A stretch of DNA of 64,000 nucleotides, from the NCBI RefSeq assembly GCF_900172235.1, contig NZ_FWFQ01000016.1, positions 1 to 64,000 on the forward strand. The letters are read 5' to 3'. The notes below the pieces were generated by a model, which saw nothing but the letters and a program-made list of their open reading frames with translations, was not told where the DNA came from and searched no databases. The position numbers and the translations under genes are program-made. Of this stretch, positions 33,618-41,856 are shown in pieces. Source of the DNA: Pseudoruegeria aquimaris (GTDB taxonomy: Bacteria > Pseudomonadota > Alphaproteobacteria > Rhodobacterales > Rhodobacteraceae). Position 1 is the first letter of the stretch; every line of letters starts with the position of its first letter.

Positions 33618-35273
33618 TCAAGCGTGTCGGCCGGCGAGGCGCCCGGAGAACAGGCAGCCGCCGAGGAAGGTGCCTTCGAGCGCGTTGTAGCCGTGGTAGC
33701 CGCCGCCGCCGAAACCGGCGACCTCGCCCGCCGCGAAGAGGCCGGAGAAGGGGCTGCCGTTCGGGCGCAGCACCTGCCCGGTGAGATCGGTGTGCAGGCC
33801 GCCCAGCGATTTGCGGGTGAGGATGTTGAGCTTCACGCCGATAAGCGGCCCGGCTGACGGGTCGAGGATCCGGTGGGGCTTCGCGGTGCGGATCAGGCGA
33901 TCGCCCCGGTAGGCGCGCGCGCCTCGAATGGCGATGACCTGCGCGTCCTTGGCGTAGGGGTTTTCGATCTGGGCGTCGCGCGCTTCGATCTGGGCGCGGA
34001 TGGCGGCCGGATCCAGCGGGGCATCGGGCGCCAGCTGGTTCATTCCGGCCACGAGCGTTTCCAGATCGTCGGCGACCACGAAATCGGCGCCGTTGGACTT
34101 GAAGGCCTCCACCGCCGGGGTCGCCCCCTTGCCGAGACGCTGCTTCAGCACTTCGGCCCATTTTCCGGACGTCAGGTCCGGGTTCTGCTCGGAGCCCGAA
34201 AGGGCGAATTCCTTCTCGATGATCTTCTGGGTGAGGATGAACCAGCTGTGTTCGTGGCCCGCCGCGAGGATGCGCTTGAGGGTGCCCAGCGTGTCGAAGC
34301 CCGGCAGGTAGGGCGCCTCCATGCGCTTTCCGTTGCCGTCGAACCACATCGAACTGGGGCCGGGCAGGATGCGGATTCCGTGGTTGGGCCAGATCGGATC
34401 CCAGTTGCGCAGGCCTTCGGTGTAGTGCCACATCCTGTCGGCGTTGATGACGCCTGCGCCCGCGGCTTCGGCGGCAATCTGCATCTGGCCGTCCACGTAG
34501 TCGGGCACCCCGGAGACCATGAACTTGGGCGCCTTGCCGAGGCGGTCTTCCGGCCAGTGCCTGCGCACGAGATCATGGTTGCCGCCGATCCCGCCGGTGG
34601 CGATCACCACGCTTTCGCCCGTGTAGCGGAAGCTGCCGGTGACATCGCGGTTGGTCGCGGCGCCGCGCACCTCCTGCGCCTCGGCGAGCACGTCGCCCTC
34701 CACGCCCGTCACCACGCCGCCCTCCACGACGAGCCCCCGCACGCGATGGCGGAAGCCGAAGGTCAGCCGGCCCGCGGCGGCCGCCTCATGGGCCAGCGCG
34801 GCGAAGGGTTTCACCACGCCGGTGCCCGTGCCCCAGGTGATGTGGAACCGCGGCACCGAGTTGCCGTGGCCATCGGCCAGCGCGCCGCCGCGTTCGGCCC
34901 AGCCCACCACGGGGAACCAACGCATCCCGAAGCCCTGGAGCCAGCCGCGCATCTCGCCGGCGGCGAAATCGAGGTAGGCTTCCGCATAGGCCCTCGGATT
35001 GGCATCCTCGGGGCGGTCGAACTGGGCGGAGCCATACCAGTCCCGCGCGGCGAGCGCGCGGCTGTCCCTGATGCCCATGCGGCGCTGTTCCGGGGTGTCC
35101 ACCATGAACAGCCCGCCGAGCGACCACCAGGCCTGCCCGCCGAGGCTCTGCGCCCCCTCCTGATCCAGCAGCAGCACGCTGCGCCCGCGCGACACCGCCT
35201 CGTGGGCGGCCACCAGGCCCGAAAGCCCGCCGCCGACCACGATCACGTCGGCCTTGTTCTCCAGATGTGCCAT
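33618..35273 (-). CDS. FAD-binding dehydrogenase (3-ketosteroid dehydrogenase/fumarate reductase flavoprotein-like)
   Basis: A 551-residue flavoprotein. The N-terminal Rossmann motif VVVGGGLSGLVAAHEA near residue 10, FAD contacts GGQAWWSLGGLF near 45, and the C-terminal GGLHTDLTGQVL..SGLFAAGEVAGFGGGGYHGYNALEG are those of the FAD_binding_2 family form annotated as FAD-binding dehydrogenase. It is not a succinate dehydrogenase subunit. The ATG at 35273 is preferred to the TTG one codon earlier because GGAGG precedes it by six bases. Substrate unknown. Possible operon with the DUF1989 gene. Confidence 0.85.
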   Translation of the reverse strand: MAHLENKADVIVVGGGLSGLVAAHEAVSRGRSVLLLDQEGAQSLGGQAWWSLGGLFMVDTPEQRRMGIRDSRALAARDWYGSAQFDRPEDANPRAYAEAYLDFAAGEMRGWLQGFGMRWFPVVGWAERGGALADGHGNSVPRFHITWGTGTGVVKPFAALAHEAAAAGRLTFGFRHRVRGLVVEGGVVTGVEGDVLAEAQEVRGAATNRDVTGSFRYTGESVVIATGGIGGNHDLVRRHWPEDRLGKAPKFMVSGVPDYVDGQMQIAAEAAGAGVINADRMWHYTEGLRNWDPIWPNHGIRILPGPSSMWFDGNGKRMEAPYLPGFDTLGTLKRILAAGHEHSWFILTQKIIEKEFALSGSEQNPDLTSGKWAEVLKQRLGKGATPAVEAFKSNGADFVVADDLETLVAGMNQLAPDAPLDPAAIRAQIEARDAQIENPYAKDAQVIAIRGARAYRGDRLIRTAKPHRILDPSAGPLIGVKLNILTRKSLGGLHTDLTGQVLRPNGSPFSGLFAAGEVAGFGGGGYHGYNALEGTFLGGCLFSGRLAGRHA

Positions 35274-35373
35274 CAACGCCTCCCCCGTTGTTGCCGCGAA
35301 GCTTAGCCAGCGGGCCGGGGCGGTGACAGGGCGGACGTGGCGTCACCCCGCAGGCACCATAGGGCCGGAAACG

Positions 35374-35399
35374 AAAACGCCCCGGGAGATCCCGGGGCG
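35374..35399 (-). terminator. Intrinsic terminator of the sdh operon
   Basis: CGCCCCGGG (35378-35386), loop AGAT, CCCGGGGCG (35391-35399). On the minus strand the stem is followed by TTTTCG. It lies 28 bases after the sdhB stop and separates the sdh operon from the FAD dehydrogenase gene. Confidence 0.85.
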
Positions 35400-35426
35400 A
35401 TTTGAGAACAGGCTCGACTGCACGGA

Positions 35427-36206
35427 TCAGATGGCGCGCTCCACCATCATCTTCTTGATCTGGCCGATGGCCTCCGCCGGGTTCAGACCCTTCGGGCAGG
35501 TCTTGGCACAGTTCATGATCGTGTGGCAGCGATAGAGCTTGAAGGGATCCTCCAGCTCGTCGAGGCGCTCGCCGGTGGCTTCGTCACGGCTGTCGATGAT
35601 CCAGCGGTAGGCGTGCAGCAGCGCGGCCGGGCCGAGGTAGCGATCGCCGTTCCACCAGTAGCTCGGGCAGGAGGTGGAACAGGACGCGCACATCACGCAT
35701 TCATAGAGGCCGTCGAGCTTCTTGCGATCCTCGATGGACTGGCGCCACTCCTTGGCGGGCCGGTTCGTCTTGGTTTCGAGCCAGGGCATGATCGAGGCAT
35801 GCTGGGCGTAGAAATGGGTAAGATCGGGGATGAGATCGCGCACCACCGGCATGTGCGGCAGCGGGTAGATCTTCACGTCGCCCTTGATCTCGTCCATGCC
35901 GTAGATGCAGGCCAGCGTGTTGATCCCGTCGATGTTCATCGCGCAGGAGCCGCAGATGCCCTCGCGGCAGGAGCGGCGGAAGGTCAGCGTCGGATCGATC
36001 TCGTTCTTGATCTTGATCAGCGCGTCCAGGACCATCGGGCCGCAGGTGTCCATATCGACGAAATAGGTGTCGATGCGCGGGTTCTTTCCGTCTTCCTCGT
36101 TCCAGCGGTAGATCTGGAACTTGCGCAGGTTGGTCGCGCCCTCGGGCTTCGGCCACGTCTTGCCGGTGACGATCTTCGAGTTCTTGGGGAGTGTGAATTG
36201 CACCAT
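35427..36206 (-). CDS. sdhB: Succinate dehydrogenase iron-sulfur subunit
   Basis: A 259-residue electron-transfer subunit of complex II. It binds three clusters: [2Fe-2S] ligands in [14 protein letters not shown] near residue 78 plus a later Cys, and the [4Fe-4S]/[3Fe-4S] ligands in [16 protein letters not shown] near 170 and [17 protein letters not shown] near 228. It passes electrons from FAD on SdhA to quinone at SdhCD on the inner membrane. It is the last gene of the operon, 57 bases after a small lipoprotein gene, and is followed by a terminator. Confidence 0.97.
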   Translation of the reverse strand: MVQFTLPKNSKIVTGKTWPKPEGATNLRKFQIYRWNEEDGKNPRIDTYFVDMDTCGPMVLDALIKIKNEIDPTLTFRRSCREGICGSCAMNIDGINTLACIYGMDEIKGDVKIYPLPHMPVVRDLIPDLTHFYAQHASIMPWLETKTNRPAKEWRQSIEDRKKLDGLYECVMCASCSTSCPSYWWNGDRYLGPAALLHAYRWIIDSRDEATGERLDELEDPFKLYRCHTIMNCAKTCPKGLNPAEAIGQIKKMMVERAI

Positions 36207-36263
36207 CTGCTCACCCTTTCATATGTGTCTCATCGGGGCGGGCCACAGGGGCCCGCGGGTTGG

Positions 36264-36482
36264 CTAGTCTGCCAGAAGGGAGGATTGGATCGTGCTGCCC
36301 GAGGTGAGGAAGAGGATCGCGCGCTGGCGCTCCGCATCGCTCATCGTCGGCCAGAGATCCTGATCTCCCTCCAGCAGCGGGAACTGCGTCGGCAATCCGC
36401 TGGTGTCTGCCGATGGTCCGCAGGCCGCGAGCCCCAGAAGGGCCAGGCCAAGGAACAGTGCAGGCAGACGGCGGACAGACAT
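36264..36482 (-). CDS. Small lipoprotein encoded inside the sdh operon
   Basis: A 72-residue protein whose start overlaps the sdhA stop codon (TGATG), so it is translationally coupled. The N-terminus LPALFLGLALLGLAAC is a lipoprotein signal with lipobox LAAC (Cys21); the mature part is only ~50 residues (GPSADTSGLPTQFPLLEGD..DAERQRAILFLTSGSTIQ). No known domain is recognisable. Position between sdhA and sdhB suggests a role near complex II biogenesis or the envelope, or a conserved passenger; from memory related Rhodobacterales have an ORF here. Confidence 0.75.
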   Translation of the reverse strand: MSVRRLPALFLGLALLGLAACGPSADTSGLPTQFPLLEGDQDLWPTMSDAERQRAILFLTSGSTIQSSLLAD

Positions 36483-38290
36483 CAGTAGACCCTCGCTTTC
36501 GGTGCAATCTTCTTCAGATCGATTCCACCTTCTTCTTCTTTGGTCAACGGATCAAGGTGCACGGGCCGGTAATCGAGGGACACTTTGTTTCCATCGACGC
36601 GGGCCAGCGTGTGCTTGCGCCAGTTCTCGTCGTCGCGCTCCGGGTAGTCCTCGTGGGCGTGGGCCCCGCGGCTTTCCTTCCGGGCTTCGGCGCCGACGAT
36701 CGTTGCCATGGCGTTGGGCATCAGGTTCGTCAGCTCCAGCGTTTCCATCAGGTCGGAGTTCCACACGAGGGTGCGGTCGGTGACCTTGAGGTCGTCGAGC
36801 TTGGCGGCCACGGCCGTCATCTTCTCGACGCCTTCCGCCAGCGTCTTGTCGGTGCGGAACACGGCGGCATCGGCCTGCATCGTCTTCTGCATCTCGAGGC
36901 GCAGCTCGGCGGTGGGGGTGCCGCCGTTGGCGTAGCGCAGGGCGTCGAAACGGGCCAGCGCCGCATCCACCGACTTGGTGTTGAGCGGGCGGTTGGGCTC
37001 GTTCGGGTTCACCACCTGGCCGGCGCGGATCGCGGCGGCGCGGCCGAAGACCACGAGGTCGATCAGCGAGTTCGAGCCGAGACGGTTGGCGCCGTGCACC
37101 GAGGCGCAGCCGGCTTCGCCCACGGCCATCAGGCCGGGCTGGATGCGCTCGGGGTTCTCGGAATCGGCGTTGAGCACCTCGCCCCAGTAGTTGGTGGGGA
37201 TGCCGCCCATGTTGTAGTGCACCGTGGGCAGAACCGGGATCGGCTCCTTGGTGACGTCAACGCCGGCGAAGATCTTGGCGCTTTCGGAGATGCCCGGCAG
37301 GCGCTCGGCCAGCGTTTCCGGCGGCAGGTGGTTGAGGTGGAGGTGGATGTGATCGCCCTCCTTGCCCACGCCGCGCCCTTCGCGGATTTCCAGCGTCATG
37401 CAGCGGCTAACCACGTCGCGGCTGGCCAGATCCTTGTAGGTCGGCGCGTAGCGCTCCATGAAGCGCTCGCCTTCGGAGTTCGTCAGGTAGCCGCCTTCGC
37501 CGCGGGCGCCCTCGGTGATCAGGCAGCCCGAACCGTAGATGCCGGTGGGGTGGAACTGGACGAACTCCATGTCCTGCAGCGGCAGGCCCTGGCGGGCCAC
37601 CATGCCGCCGCCGTCGCCCGTGCAGGTATGCGCGGAGGTGGCGGAGAAATAGGCGCGCCCGTAGCCGCCGGTGGCCAGCACCACCATCTTGGCGTTGAAG
37701 ACGTGGATCGTGCCGTCATCGAGCTTCCAGCAGACGACGCCCTGGCAGACGCCGTCGTCCGTCATGATGAGGTCGATGGCGAAATATTCGATGTAGAACT
37801 CGGCGTTGTGTTTGAGCGACTGGCCGTAGAGCGTGTGCAGGATGGCGTGGCCGGTGCGGTCGGCCGCGGCGCAGGTGCGCTGCACCGGCGGGCCTTCGCC
37901 GAACTCGGTGGTGTGGCCGCCGAAGGGACGCTGGTAGATCTTGCCCTCTTCGGTGCGCGAGAAGGGCACGCCGTAGTGCTCCAGCTCGTAGACGGCCTTG
38001 GGCGCCTCGCGGGCGAGGTATTCCATCGCGTCGGTGTCGCCGAGCCAGTCCGAGCCCTTCACGGTGTCATACATGTGCCACTGCCAGTGGTCCGGGCCCA
38101 TGTTGGAGAGCGAGGCGGCGATGCCGCCCTGCGCCGCCACCGTGTGCGAGCGCGTCGGGAAGACCTTCGTCACGCAGGCGGTCTTGAGCCCCTGCTCGGC
38201 CATGCCCAGGGTAGCGCGCAGGCCGGCGCCGCCGGCGCCCACGACGACGACGTCGTATTCATGGGTTTCGTATTGGTATGCTGCTGTCAT
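36482..38290 (-). CDS. sdhA: Succinate dehydrogenase flavoprotein subunit
   Basis: A 602-residue catalytic subunit oxidising succinate to fumarate. Rossmann motif [17 protein letters not shown] near residue 16, covalent-FAD histidine in [16 protein letters not shown] near 47, substrate-site segments [15 protein letters not shown] near 245 and [11 protein letters not shown], and the C-terminal [24 protein letters not shown]. The operon order is sdhC-sdhD-sdhA-lipoprotein-sdhB. The shared promoter region upstream of sdhC has CceR-like and paired TGTGATCACA palindromes. Confidence 0.97.
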   Translation of the reverse strand: MTAAYQYETHEYDVVVVGAGGAGLRATLGMAEQGLKTACVTKVFPTRSHTVAAQGGIAASLSNMGPDHWQWHMYDTVKGSDWLGDTDAMEYLAREAPKAVYELEHYGVPFSRTEEGKIYQRPFGGHTTEFGEGPPVQRTCAAADRTGHAILHTLYGQSLKHNAEFYIEYFAIDLIMTDDGVCQGVVCWKLDDGTIHVFNAKMVVLATGGYGRAYFSATSAHTCTGDGGGMVARQGLPLQDMEFVQFHPTGIYGSGCLITEGARGEGGYLTNSEGERFMERYAPTYKDLASRDVVSRCMTLEIREGRGVGKEGDHIHLHLNHLPPETLAERLPGISESAKIFAGVDVTKEPIPVLPTVHYNMGGIPTNYWGEVLNADSENPERIQPGLMAVGEAGCASVHGANRLGSNSLIDLVVFGRAAAIRAGQVVNPNEPNRPLNTKSVDAALARFDALRYANGGTPTAELRLEMQKTMQADAAVFRTDKTLAEGVEKMTAVAAKLDDLKVTDRTLVWNSDLMETLELTNLMPNAMATIVGAEARKESRGAHAHEDYPERDDENWRKHTLARVDGNKVSLDYRPVHLDPLTKEEEGGIDLKKIAPKARVY

Positions 38291-38311
38291 CTGTCTTGAT
38301 CCTTGCCGCGC

Positions 38312-38683
38312 TCAGAGGGCGATTTTCACGAGAGCGAAGAGGCTCACCGCGATCAGCGTGTAGGAAAGGGCCTTCACGGCCACGCGGGCCAGCTCGCCCG
38401 GAATGCCGTGCACGTAGTCTTCCACCGCTTCCAGCGCCTCGTACATCAGCTGCACCAGCCCCACGACGAGCGCGAGCCCGGTGACGATGGCCGGGAACGG
38501 CTGGCTGAAGTAGGCCAGCACCTCTTCCCGCGTGCCGCCGAGACCGGCGCCGAAGGTGAAGACGAAAAGCGGCACCAGCACCACCATCACGATGGAGCGC
38601 ACGGTGAATTGCCAGTGGGTCTGCGTGCCGGTGCGGGCGGAGCCGAGGCCGACGGCGCGTTTGCGGTCTGTCAGGTAACGCAT
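38312..38683 (-). CDS. sdhD: Succinate dehydrogenase membrane anchor subunit
   Basis: A 123-residue hydrophobic anchor with three membrane segments (TVRSIVMVVLVPLFVFTFG near residue 27, FPAIVTGLALVVGLVQLMYEALEAVEDYVHG, and LSYTLIAVSLFALVKIAL at the C-terminus). The central YEALEAVEDYVHG holds the position of the quinone-site Tyr/Asp and heme-related His of SdhD. It lies 10 bases after sdhC and 21 before sdhA. Confidence 0.93.
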   Translation of the reverse strand: MRYLTDRKRAVGLGSARTGTQTHWQFTVRSIVMVVLVPLFVFTFGAGLGGTREEVLAYFSQPFPAIVTGLALVVGLVQLMYEALEAVEDYVHGIPGELARVAVKALSYTLIAVSLFALVKIAL

Positions 38684-38693
38684 TGATCCCTCC

Positions 38694-39083
38694 TCAGACG
38701 ACGATGGCGGTGAGGATCGCCAGCACCGTCGCGCCGACGAACATGCCGATGCCCAGCTTCTCGGCCGTCTCGACCTTGAAGCAGTAGCCGAAATCCCAGA
38801 TCACGTGCCGCAGGCGGCCGAGCGTGTGATACCAGAGCGCCCAGGTGGCGAAGAAGAGCACCAGATCGCCGAACCAGCTGCGCAGCAGCCCGTCGATGAA
38901 GGCGAAGGCGCCGTCGGACGTCGCCGCGGCGAGCAGCCACCACACCAGCAGCACCGCCGCCCCGAGGGAAACGATCCCGGAGATGCGCACCATGATGGAG
39001 GACATTGAGGTGAGTTGAGGTCGGTAGTACGGACCGATCATGAAGGGCGAAAGCGGGCGCTGCCCCCTGTTCACATCTGCCAT
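38694..39083 (-). CDS. sdhC: Succinate dehydrogenase cytochrome b556 subunit
   Basis: A 129-residue heme-binding anchor, first gene of the operon. RPLSPFMIGPYYRPQLTSMSSIMVRISGIV is the SdhC N-terminal signature (quinone-site Ser/Arg in SSIMVRISG near residue 28-35). The heme ligand His is in WYHTLGRLRHVIWDFG near 85-95. Three membrane helices are visible. The upstream gap 39084-39251 carries one TTAGCGCTAA and two TGTGATCACA palindromes. Confidence 0.94.
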   Translation of the reverse strand: MADVNRGQRPLSPFMIGPYYRPQLTSMSSIMVRISGIVSLGAAVLLVWWLLAAATSDGAFAFIDGLLRSWFGDLVLFFATWALWYHTLGRLRHVIWDFGYCFKVETAEKLGIGMFVGATVLAILTAIVV

Positions 39084-39172
39084 GGGATACCCTTTCAGGT
39101 GATGAGCCTTTGGATCACGATTGGCTCATCCATAGCGATATTTGAGCGCGAGTCACGCTTTAGCAGGCGGCG

Positions 39173-39182
39173 TTAGCGCTAA
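39173..39182. promoter_or_regulatory. CceR-like LacI-type operator upstream of sdhC
   Basis: Perfect palindrome TTAGCGCTAA, in GTTAGCGCTAAT, centred about 94 bases before the sdhC start. The same palindrome stands upstream of mdh (44113) and a near copy upstream of sucC (46945). In Rhodobacter sphaeroides the LacI-family regulator CceR activates TCA-cycle genes; assignment of this word to CceR is inference. Confidence 0.55.
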
Positions 39183-39213
39183 TCCGGCCAATTTCGGCTG
39201 ATTTGACGCAGCT

Positions 39214-39244
39214 TGTGATCACACATATTTCCTGTGTGATCACA
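39214..39244. promoter_or_regulatory. Paired TGTGATCACA operators upstream of sdhC (AkgR-like)
   Basis: Two perfect copies at 39214-39223 and 39235-39244, centres exactly 21 bp apart (two helical turns), about 135 and 156 bases upstream of sdhC. An equally spaced pair lies upstream of sucC, and a single copy at the GntR regulator gene. The distal copy ends eight bases from the stop of the preceding DUF4344 gene. Confidence 0.7.
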
Positions 39245-39251
39245 AAATTCG

Positions 39252-40016
39252 CTAGTCCGTCACCAGATCGTAGAGATCGTGCAGATGGTCCTCGAATTCG
39301 AGGCACATCGTGATTCCGGCCACCTCGGGATCGTAGAAGGCATTGGCCTCGCCGCAGGTTTCGAACGTGACGGTGAGCGGTTCGGCCAGCCGGAACTCGC
39401 CGTTCAGCGCCGCCACCTCGTTGGCGATGAGCGGCAGTGCCAGCACGCCCTCTTCGGCCTCGCCCGGCACGAAGGTGATCGCGTGCCCCTCCCCGGCCTC
39501 GAACCGGGCGGCCAGATCGTCCAGCACCCCGCCCCAGGCATCCAGCGCCTGGTCGAATTCCTCCGGGCAGTAGTCCGCGCGCTCCTCGGGCAGGCCCAGA
39601 TCCACCGCCAGCCCCTCGCGCTCCTCGGGGGCGGCGCCGTAGAACAGGCAGACCGTGTTGTAGAAGCGCTGCTCGTCGGGCCCGTGGACATCCCACCAGG
39701 CGGTGTCCTCGCCGGCTTCCTCCTTCAGGTAGACCTCCCCGAGAAAGCCGTAGGCGGTATCTTCGGCGATGACCTGCGCCGTCGTCTCGTCGAAGAGCGC
39801 ATCGATCAGCAGGATCGAGAACACGTCCGCGGCATCCTCTTCCTGCGCGAAGATCGGCACGCCCTCCAGATCGATGAGGGCGTGGCCGAGCTCGTGGTAG
39901 AAGATGCCCAGCAGGTTCGCCTCGACGAAACCGGCGCGGATCTCTTCCTCGTTCGCGAGCGCGGGCAGGGCCAGAACCGCCAGGGCGGCGGCGTGTTGCG
40001 CGATCTTTCCGGGCAC
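39252..40016 (-). CDS. DUF4344-type exported putative metallopeptidase
   Basis: A 254-residue protein with a short signal peptide (IAQHAAALAVLALPALA) and an early zinc-site motif YHELGHALIDLEG (HExxH) near residue 45, matching the DUF4344 putative metallopeptidase family. The mature protein is acidic with several Cys (TVCLFYG, YCPEEF, ETCGEA, TMCLEFE). The start is a GTG at 40016 with GGAAGGAG six bases upstream. It lies upstream of the sdh promoter and downstream of the mesaconyl-CoA hydratase gene. Peptidase activity is not demonstrated for the family. Confidence 0.8.
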   Translation of the reverse strand: MPGKIAQHAAALAVLALPALANEEEIRAGFVEANLLGIFYHELGHALIDLEGVPIFAQEEDAADVFSILLIDALFDETTAQVIAEDTAYGFLGEVYLKEEAGEDTAWWDVHGPDEQRFYNTVCLFYGAAPEEREGLAVDLGLPEERADYCPEEFDQALDAWGGVLDDLAARFEAGEGHAITFVPGEAEEGVLALPLIANEVAALNGEFRLAEPLTVTFETCGEANAFYDPEVAGITMCLEFEDHLHDLYDLVTD

Positions 40017-40060
40017 CGGCGGCTCCTTCCTGTTGGGGGCCGCGCGGGGGCGCGCAACCG

Positions 40061-41095
40061 CTAGAGAGGCATCAGAGCCCAGTAATCCAGATCGAGCAAG
40101 ACCTCGGGCAGATATTTCCCGTCTTCGCCCTTCAGCGCGAAGGGCGCCGCCCCGGCCTTCACGGCGACGAGCCGCAGCCGGATCGCGCCGACGCCGGGCG
40201 CGGCGGTCTCGGCCACGTCCAGCACCTCGCTCCAGGCCTTCACGGTATCGCCCGCGAAACAGGGGTTCGCATGGGCGCCCGCGTTGATGCCCGCGATCAT
40301 CTGCGCATTGGCCAGCCCGTTGAAGCTGAGCGCGCGCGCCATCGAGATCACGTGCCCGCCGTAGATCAGGCGCCGGCCGTCGGGGCGGAAGGTGGCGTCG
40401 AAGTGGACCTTGGCCGTGTTCTGCCACAGCCGCGTGGCGAGCATGTGCTCGGCTTCCTCGATCGTCACCCCGTCCACGTGGTCGATCTTCTCGCCCACGG
40501 CATAATCGCCCAGCCGATGCGGCTCGCCGGCGAGGCTGAAATCGTAGTTGGTGAAATCCAGCCCCGCCGGGATCACCAGCCGATCGGCGGGCACCGCCTT
40601 CGCGAGATCCGGGATCACCGTTTCCGGCGCCGGGGCCTCGAGATCACTTTTGCGCACCATCACCCAGCGCACGTATTCCAGCACGGCCTCGCCTTGCTGG
40701 TTGCGCCCGGTGGTGCGCACGTAGACGACGCCGGATTTGCCGTTGGAGTTCTGCTTCAGCCCGATCACTTCGGACTCCGAGGTGAGCGTATCGCCCGCGT
40801 GCACGGGCTTCAGGAAGCGCCCCTCGGCATAGCCGAGATTGGCCACCGCGTTGAGCGAGATGTCGGGCACCGTCTTGCCGAAGACGGTGTGAAACGCGAT
40901 CAGATCGTCCAGCGGCGCGGCGTCCAGACCAACCGAACGGGCGAATTCGTCCGAAGAGGCCAGCGCATGGCGCGCCGGGTAGAGCGCGTGATAGAGCGCC
41001 CGCTCGCCGCCCGAAAGCGTGCGCGGCACGGCGTGGCGGATCACCTCGCCCAGCCTGTAATCTTCGAAAAACCGGCCCCGGTTGGTCTTGGCCAT
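40061..41095 (-). CDS. mch: Mesaconyl-CoA hydratase (MaoC-like, beta-methylmalyl-CoA dehydratase)
   Basis: A 344-residue double hot-dog enzyme of the ethylmalonyl-CoA pathway that hydrates mesaconyl-C1-CoA to (2R,3S)-beta-methylmalyl-CoA. RFFEDYRLGEVIRHAVPRTLSGGERALYHALY at the N-terminus and YGGHVISMARALSFNGLAN near residue 248 identify the Mch branch among MaoC proteins. It forms a minus-strand run with DUF1737, NnrU and the malyl-CoA thioesterase gene; its ATG directly abuts the DUF1737 stop. Its product is split by a lyase (Mcl1) that is not in this window. Confidence 0.9.
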   Translation of the reverse strand: MAKTNRGRFFEDYRLGEVIRHAVPRTLSGGERALYHALYPARHALASSDEFARSVGLDAAPLDDLIAFHTVFGKTVPDISLNAVANLGYAEGRFLKPVHAGDTLTSESEVIGLKQNSNGKSGVVYVRTTGRNQQGEAVLEYVRWVMVRKSDLEAPAPETVIPDLAKAVPADRLVIPAGLDFTNYDFSLAGEPHRLGDYAVGEKIDHVDGVTIEEAEHMLATRLWQNTAKVHFDATFRPDGRRLIYGGHVISMARALSFNGLANAQMIAGINAGAHANPCFAGDTVKAWSEVLDVAETAAPGVGAIRLRLVAVKAGAAPFALKGEDGKYLPEVLLDLDYWALMPL

Positions 41096-41299
41096 TTACT
41101 GTTCTCCCAGCTTGATCTCGGGTGTGTAGGTGCCCTCGGCCTCCTTCACCACGGCCTGCGCGCAGCGCATGACGCCGTTTGAGGCGTCGAAGGCGTAGGC
41201 GGGCGAGCCGTGCAGTTCCCAGCCCTTGTTCAGGGCATCGGTCACCTTGTGGCAGAAGGCGGAGGTATCGTCTTCGGTGAGCAGTCGGTAGAGTTTCAT
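41096..41299 (-). CDS. DUF1737 domain protein
   Basis: A 67-residue protein with the DUF1737 pattern: KLYRLLTEDDTSAFCHKVTDALNKGWELHGSPAYAF, a small alpha/beta fold of unknown function. Its start overlaps the NnrU stop (ATGA) and its stop abuts the mch ATG, so it is embedded in the EMC-gene run. Two Cys (FCHK, MRCAQ) are present. The sequence resembles short proteins that occur next to biosynthetic enzymes, but no role can be given. Confidence 0.8.
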   Translation of the reverse strand: MKLYRLLTEDDTSAFCHKVTDALNKGWELHGSPAYAFDASNGVMRCAQAVVKEAEGTYTPEIKLGEQ

Positions 41300-41853
41300 C
41301 CGTAGGTCCCCAGGAATGGATTGTAGCCGAGGAAGGTGTGGATCCCGGCGATCACCGCATAGATCAGGAACGTGAGACCGACCAGCTTGAAATCCTTGCT
41401 CCGCGGCCCCGGTTCGGGCGCGTCCCACGGGCCTTCGGCCCGGTTGATGATCAGCATCTCCGAGATCGCCCAGAGGATCAGCCCACCAAAGAGGATGACC
41501 GAGGCCAGATCGCCGTTCACCACCAGATGCGCCACGCCCCAGACAGCCATGCCCAGCAGCATCGGGTGGCGCAGTTTGCTGGCCAGCACGCCCTTGCTGC
41601 TGCCCACGCCGAAGAGGTAGATCGACACGAACATCAGCAGGTTGTTCAGATGCCCCATGCCCGGCAGCGGGCTGTAGACCGGGATGAACTCGGCACCGCG
41701 GTAGCCGAAGATCATCAGCAGCAGCGAAAGTCCGATGGCACCTGCCACCAGCCCCTTGCCCTTGTCGCCCATCGCGGCGCGGCGCGCCGGGGCCAGCCGT
41801 TTGAAATAATGCGCCAGCGCCCAGAGCGCCACGCCCGAAATCAGAAGCCCCAT
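41296..41853 (-). CDS. NnrU-family membrane protein
   Basis: A 185-residue protein with about five to six membrane helices (LLISGVALWALAHYFKRLAPARR at the N-terminus; HLNNLLMFVSIYLFG; HPMLLGMAVWGVAHLVVNGDLASVILFGGL; LVGLTFLIYAVIAGIHTFLG). The HPMLLGMAVWGVAHLxxNGDLAS segment is diagnostic for NnrU, first described near nitrite/nitric oxide reductase genes and structurally like isoprenylcysteine methyltransferase-type membrane proteins. No denitrification genes are present here. It overlaps DUF1737 by ATGA and starts three bases after the thioesterase stop. Confidence 0.88.
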   Translation of the reverse strand: MGLLISGVALWALAHYFKRLAPARRAAMGDKGKGLVAGAIGLSLLLMIFGYRGAEFIPVYSPLPGMGHLNNLLMFVSIYLFGVGSSKGVLASKLRHPMLLGMAVWGVAHLVVNGDLASVILFGGLILWAISEMLIINRAEGPWDAPEPGPRSKDFKLVGLTFLIYAVIAGIHTFLGYNPFLGTYG

Positions 41854-41856
41854 GGG

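Noticed and set aside
36403-38299. Long plus-strand frame opposite sdhA
   Set aside because: Shadow of sdhA; no start context and no domain.
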